This document shows, in pieces, positions 5,718-7,299 of a DNA stretch of 7,299 nucleotides; within the stretch, counting starts at the first letter, position 1; each line of letters starts with the position of its first letter. The notes beneath the pieces were generated by a model. The model was not told where the DNA came from. It worked only from the letters and a program-made list of their open reading frames with translations, and did no database searches. Both the position numbers and the translations under genes were made by a program. Source of the stretch: Paracoccaceae bacterium (lineage in GTDB: Bacteria > Pseudomonadota > Alphaproteobacteria > Rhodobacterales > Rhodobacteraceae); contig SKOX01000393.1 in NCBI GenBank assembly GCA_007119835.1, positions 1-7,299 on the forward strand, given 5' to 3'.

Positions 5718-6161
5718 ATGAAGGTTGAAGCCAATTTCGAGCGAGCCGATGTGAACATCGGCGACGACTACCGCCCGTCGGAAAACGAGCCGTTCATGAA
5801 CCCGCGCCAGCAGGAATACTTCCGGCGCAAGCTCCTGGCCTGGAAGGCCGCGATCCTCGCCGAGAGCCGGGGCACGATCGAGCACATGCAGGAGGGTTCG
5901 CGCAACCATCCCGACCTCGCCGACCGGGCCTCCGAGGAGACGGACCGTGCGATCGAGCTGCGCACGCGGGACCGCCAGCGCAAGGTGGTGTCCAAGATCG
6001 ACGCGGCGCTGCGCCGGATCGACGAGGGCAGCTACGGCTATTGCGAGGACACCGGCGAGCCGATCTCGCTCAAGCGGCTCGACGCGCGGCCGATCGCGAC
6101 GCTCTCGCTCGAGGCCCAGGAGCGGCACGAGCGCAAGGAACGCGTCCACCGCGACGACTGA
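5718..6161 (+). CDS. dksA: RNA polymerase-binding transcription factor DksA
   Basis: DksA binds the RNA polymerase secondary channel and, with ppGpp, adjusts transcription of stable RNA and amino-acid genes during nutrient stress. The 147-residue protein has the family layout: an N-terminal FMNPRQQEYFRRKLLAWKAAIL helix (26-47), a coiled coil whose tip D66-L-A-D69-R-A71 keeps the Asp-x-x-Asp-Arg-Ala signature, and a C-terminal globular domain (about 107-147). Only one of the four zinc-finger cysteines of E. coli DksA remains: the positions read C109, T112, S130 and A133. This is the form I associate with alphaproteobacteria, expected to fold without a structural zinc. ATG 5718 is chosen because homologues begin MKxE; an in-frame GTG at 5703 would add five unconserved residues. 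The ribosome site is weak (GTGGGG, about 12 bases upstream). Confidence 0.95.
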   Translation: MKVEANFERADVNIGDDYRPSENEPFMNPRQQEYFRRKLLAWKAAILAESRGTIEHMQEGSRNHPDLADRASEETDRAIELRTRDRQRKVVSKIDAALRRIDEGSYGYCEDTGEPISLKRLDARPIATLSLEAQERHERKERVHRDD

Positions 6162-6174
6162 TGCGGCGCGGCAT

Positions 6175-6219
6175 GGCGTCGCGCTTGCCCAGGGTGCCGC
6201 GACGCCGCCCGGCGTCGCG
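6175..6219 (+). repeat. Three-arm inverted repeat between dksA and the hydratase gene
   Basis: GGCGTCGCG occurs at 6175-6183 and again at 6211-6219, with its exact complement CGCGACGCC at 6198-6206 between them. The central arm can pair left (14-base loop) or right (4-base loop GCCC), but not both at once. It begins 13 bp after the dksA stop and ends 21 bp before the hydratase ATG. No T-run follows, so it is not a standard intrinsic terminator; it could protect the dksA mRNA end, attenuate readthrough or be incidental. Confidence 0.5.
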
Positions 6220-6240
6220 CGCCTGCGTCTGGTGAGGACC

Positions 6241-7074
6241 ATGGCCGATCTGGATCCCGATCACGATCCCGAGCGCATCGCCGAGGCGTTGCTGCAGGCG
6301 CTCGACACCGGCGGCCGGGTCGCGCCGATTTCCGCCCGCAATCCCGATTTTTCCCCGACGGAAGCGGCGCGGGTCGCGGCTGCGGTGGCGCGCAGGCGGG
6401 CGGCGCGGGGCGAGCGGCCGGTGGGGCGCAAGATCGGCTTCACCAACACGACGATCTGGCCGCTCTACGGCGTCGACGGGCCGATCTGGGGGCATGTCTT
6501 CGACACGACGCTGCACGATCCGATGCCGGCGCGCTTCGCTGTCGCCGGGCTCGCCGAGCCGCGGATCGAGCCGGAGATCGTCTTCGGCCTCGCGCGGGCG
6601 CCCGAGGCGGGGATGGGCGAGGCGGATCTGCTCGGCTGCGTGGCGTGGGTCGCGCACGGCTTCGAGATCGTGCAGTCGGTCTTTCCCGGCTGGCGCTTCA
6701 CGGCGCCCGACGCCACCGCGGCCTTCGGGCTGCACGGCGCGCTGCTGGTCGGGCCGCGCCTCGAGCTTGCCGACGCGCCGGCCCACGCGCACGACGAGCT
6801 TCGCGCGGCGCTCGGGCGGTTCTCGCTGAGCCTCGCCCGGGACGGGGTGCCGGTGGATGAGGGGCATGCGCGGAACGTGCTCGGCGGGCCGCTCCCGGCG
6901 CTGCGGCATCTCGTCGAGACGCTGGCGCGGGAGGCGGATGCGCCGCCGCTCCGGGCGGGCGAGATCGTTACGACCGGCACGCTGACCGATGCTCATGCCC
7001 TCGCGCCGGGGCAGATGTGGACGACGGCGATCGAGGGCCTCGCGCTGCCCGGCCTTCGGCTCGAGATCGCCTGA
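6241..7074 (+). CDS. 2-keto-4-pentenoate hydratase-like enzyme (FAH superfamily)
   Basis: A cytoplasmic 277-residue enzyme of the MhpD/fumarylacetoacetate hydrolase fold. Members hydrate 2-hydroxypenta-2,4-dienoate-type products of meta-cleavage aromatic degradation or decarboxylate related 2-oxo acids, using a divalent metal. Visible signatures are GRKIGFTN with K64, the metal-binding pair E110-x-E112 in RIEPEIVFGL, E142 in HGFEIVQSVFP, and the C-terminal AGEIVTTGTLTDAHALAPGQMW (239-260). K64, E110, E112 and E142 have nearly the spacing seen in MhpD, so it should be active. ATG 6241 has GGTGAGG just upstream, though only three bases separate them; an in-frame GTG at 6232 lacks a ribosome site. 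It lies 79 bp after dksA and 71 bp before the monooxygenase gene. The pairing suggests a catabolic role, but the substrate is unknown. Confidence 0.9.
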   Translation: MADLDPDHDPERIAEALLQALDTGGRVAPISARNPDFSPTEAARVAAAVARRRAARGERPVGRKIGFTNTTIWPLYGVDGPIWGHVFDTTLHDPMPARFAVAGLAEPRIEPEIVFGLARAPEAGMGEADLLGCVAWVAHGFEIVQSVFPGWRFTAPDATAAFGLHGALLVGPRLELADAPAHAHDELRAALGRFSLSLARDGVPVDEGHARNVLGGPLPALRHLVETLAREADAPPLRAGEIVTTGTLTDAHALAPGQMWTTAIEGLALPGLRLEIA

Positions 7075-7145
7075 GCCGCATGGCGCCGGGGCGGCAGGCT
7101 GCCCGAGACGCGCTATACCTGACCGGAGGCTGACGGGAGAGGGCG

Positions 7146-7299
7146 ATGCATCTGGAGGGCCGGGAGGTCGCCGTGATCGGCGCAGGCATCGGGGGTCTCG
7201 CGCTCGCGCTCGCGCTCGGGCAGCGGCGGGCGCGGGTGACGGTCTTCGAGCGGGCGCCGGCGCTCGCCGAGGTGGGCGCGGGCATCCAGGTCGCGCCGA
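7146..7299 (+). CDS. FAD-dependent monooxygenase, N-terminal part (cut by window end)
   Basis: Only the first 51 residues are present; the frame stays open to the window edge. VAVIGAGIGGLALALALG contains the Rossmann nucleotide-binding motif G12-A-G14-I-G-G17, and E35 ends the second strand (RVTVFERAP), where it should bind the ribose of FAD. AEVGAGIQVAP is typical of single-component aromatic-ring hydroxylases of the salicylate/3-hydroxybenzoate hydroxylase (UbiH-like) group. These use NAD(P)H and O2 to hydroxylate aromatic acids. ATG 7146-7148 has GGGAG six bases upstream, a strong ribosome site. It follows the hydratase by 71 bp and may share its transcript; TATACC at about 7117 is a possible -10 box, but I see no matching -35. 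The exact substrate cannot be called from this fragment. Confidence 0.88.
   Translation, partial: MHLEGREVAVIGAGIGGLALALALGQRRARVTVFERAPALAEVGAGIQVAP

Noticed and set aside
7117..7122. TATACC as a -10 box for the monooxygenase gene.
   Set aside because: The best -35 at 17 bases matches only three of six positions, so it is not listed as a promoter.

Overview
The window is very GC-rich DNA with densely packed genes, and it looks chromosomal. It fits an alphaproteobacterium, most likely Rhodobacterales (Rhodobacter/Roseobacter group). The signs are a DksA of the one-cysteine alphaproteobacterial type, a DUF2927 lipoprotein, a tiny two-helix membrane protein with the core GWxRAxxRGGxxxDKLQYAxxHGI, and an Ala-rich protein of the family often mislabelled 'antifreeze protein'. 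These assignments come from recognising protein families, not from a database search. I see no mobile element, CRISPR array, tRNA or rRNA.

Layout: a divergent intergenic region (about 5271-5717) splits the window. To its left all seven genes are on the minus strand. In transcription order they are the Ala-rich protein (4965-5270), a GNAT acetyltransferase (4490-4927), a DUF2927 lipoprotein with a helical tail (3144-4481) and a 56-residue membrane protein (2946-3116). A 268-bp gap follows, then a ZIP metal transporter (1940-2677), a GNAT fused to a six-helix membrane domain (753-1865) and an M48 zinc metallopeptidase cut by the window edge (1-648). To its right, on the plus strand, are dksA (5718-6161), a 2-keto-4-pentenoate hydratase-like enzyme (6241-7074) and the start of an FAD-dependent monooxygenase (7146 onward).

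How the genes may work together: the first four minus-strand genes are closely spaced (8-37 bp gaps) and probably form one operon read from a sigma70-like promoter at 5302-5330. The ZIP, GNAT-membrane fusion and M48 genes form a second loose group with a zinc or membrane-protease flavour. The plus-strand enzymes suggest catabolism of an aromatic or related compound next to a global transcription regulator, but the substrate cannot be read from sequence.

The most unusual item is the 753-1865 protein. Its C-terminal membrane half looks like an M50 (site-2-protease-like) metalloprotease in which all three zinc-ligand positions appear to be replaced, joined to an apparently intact GNAT domain.
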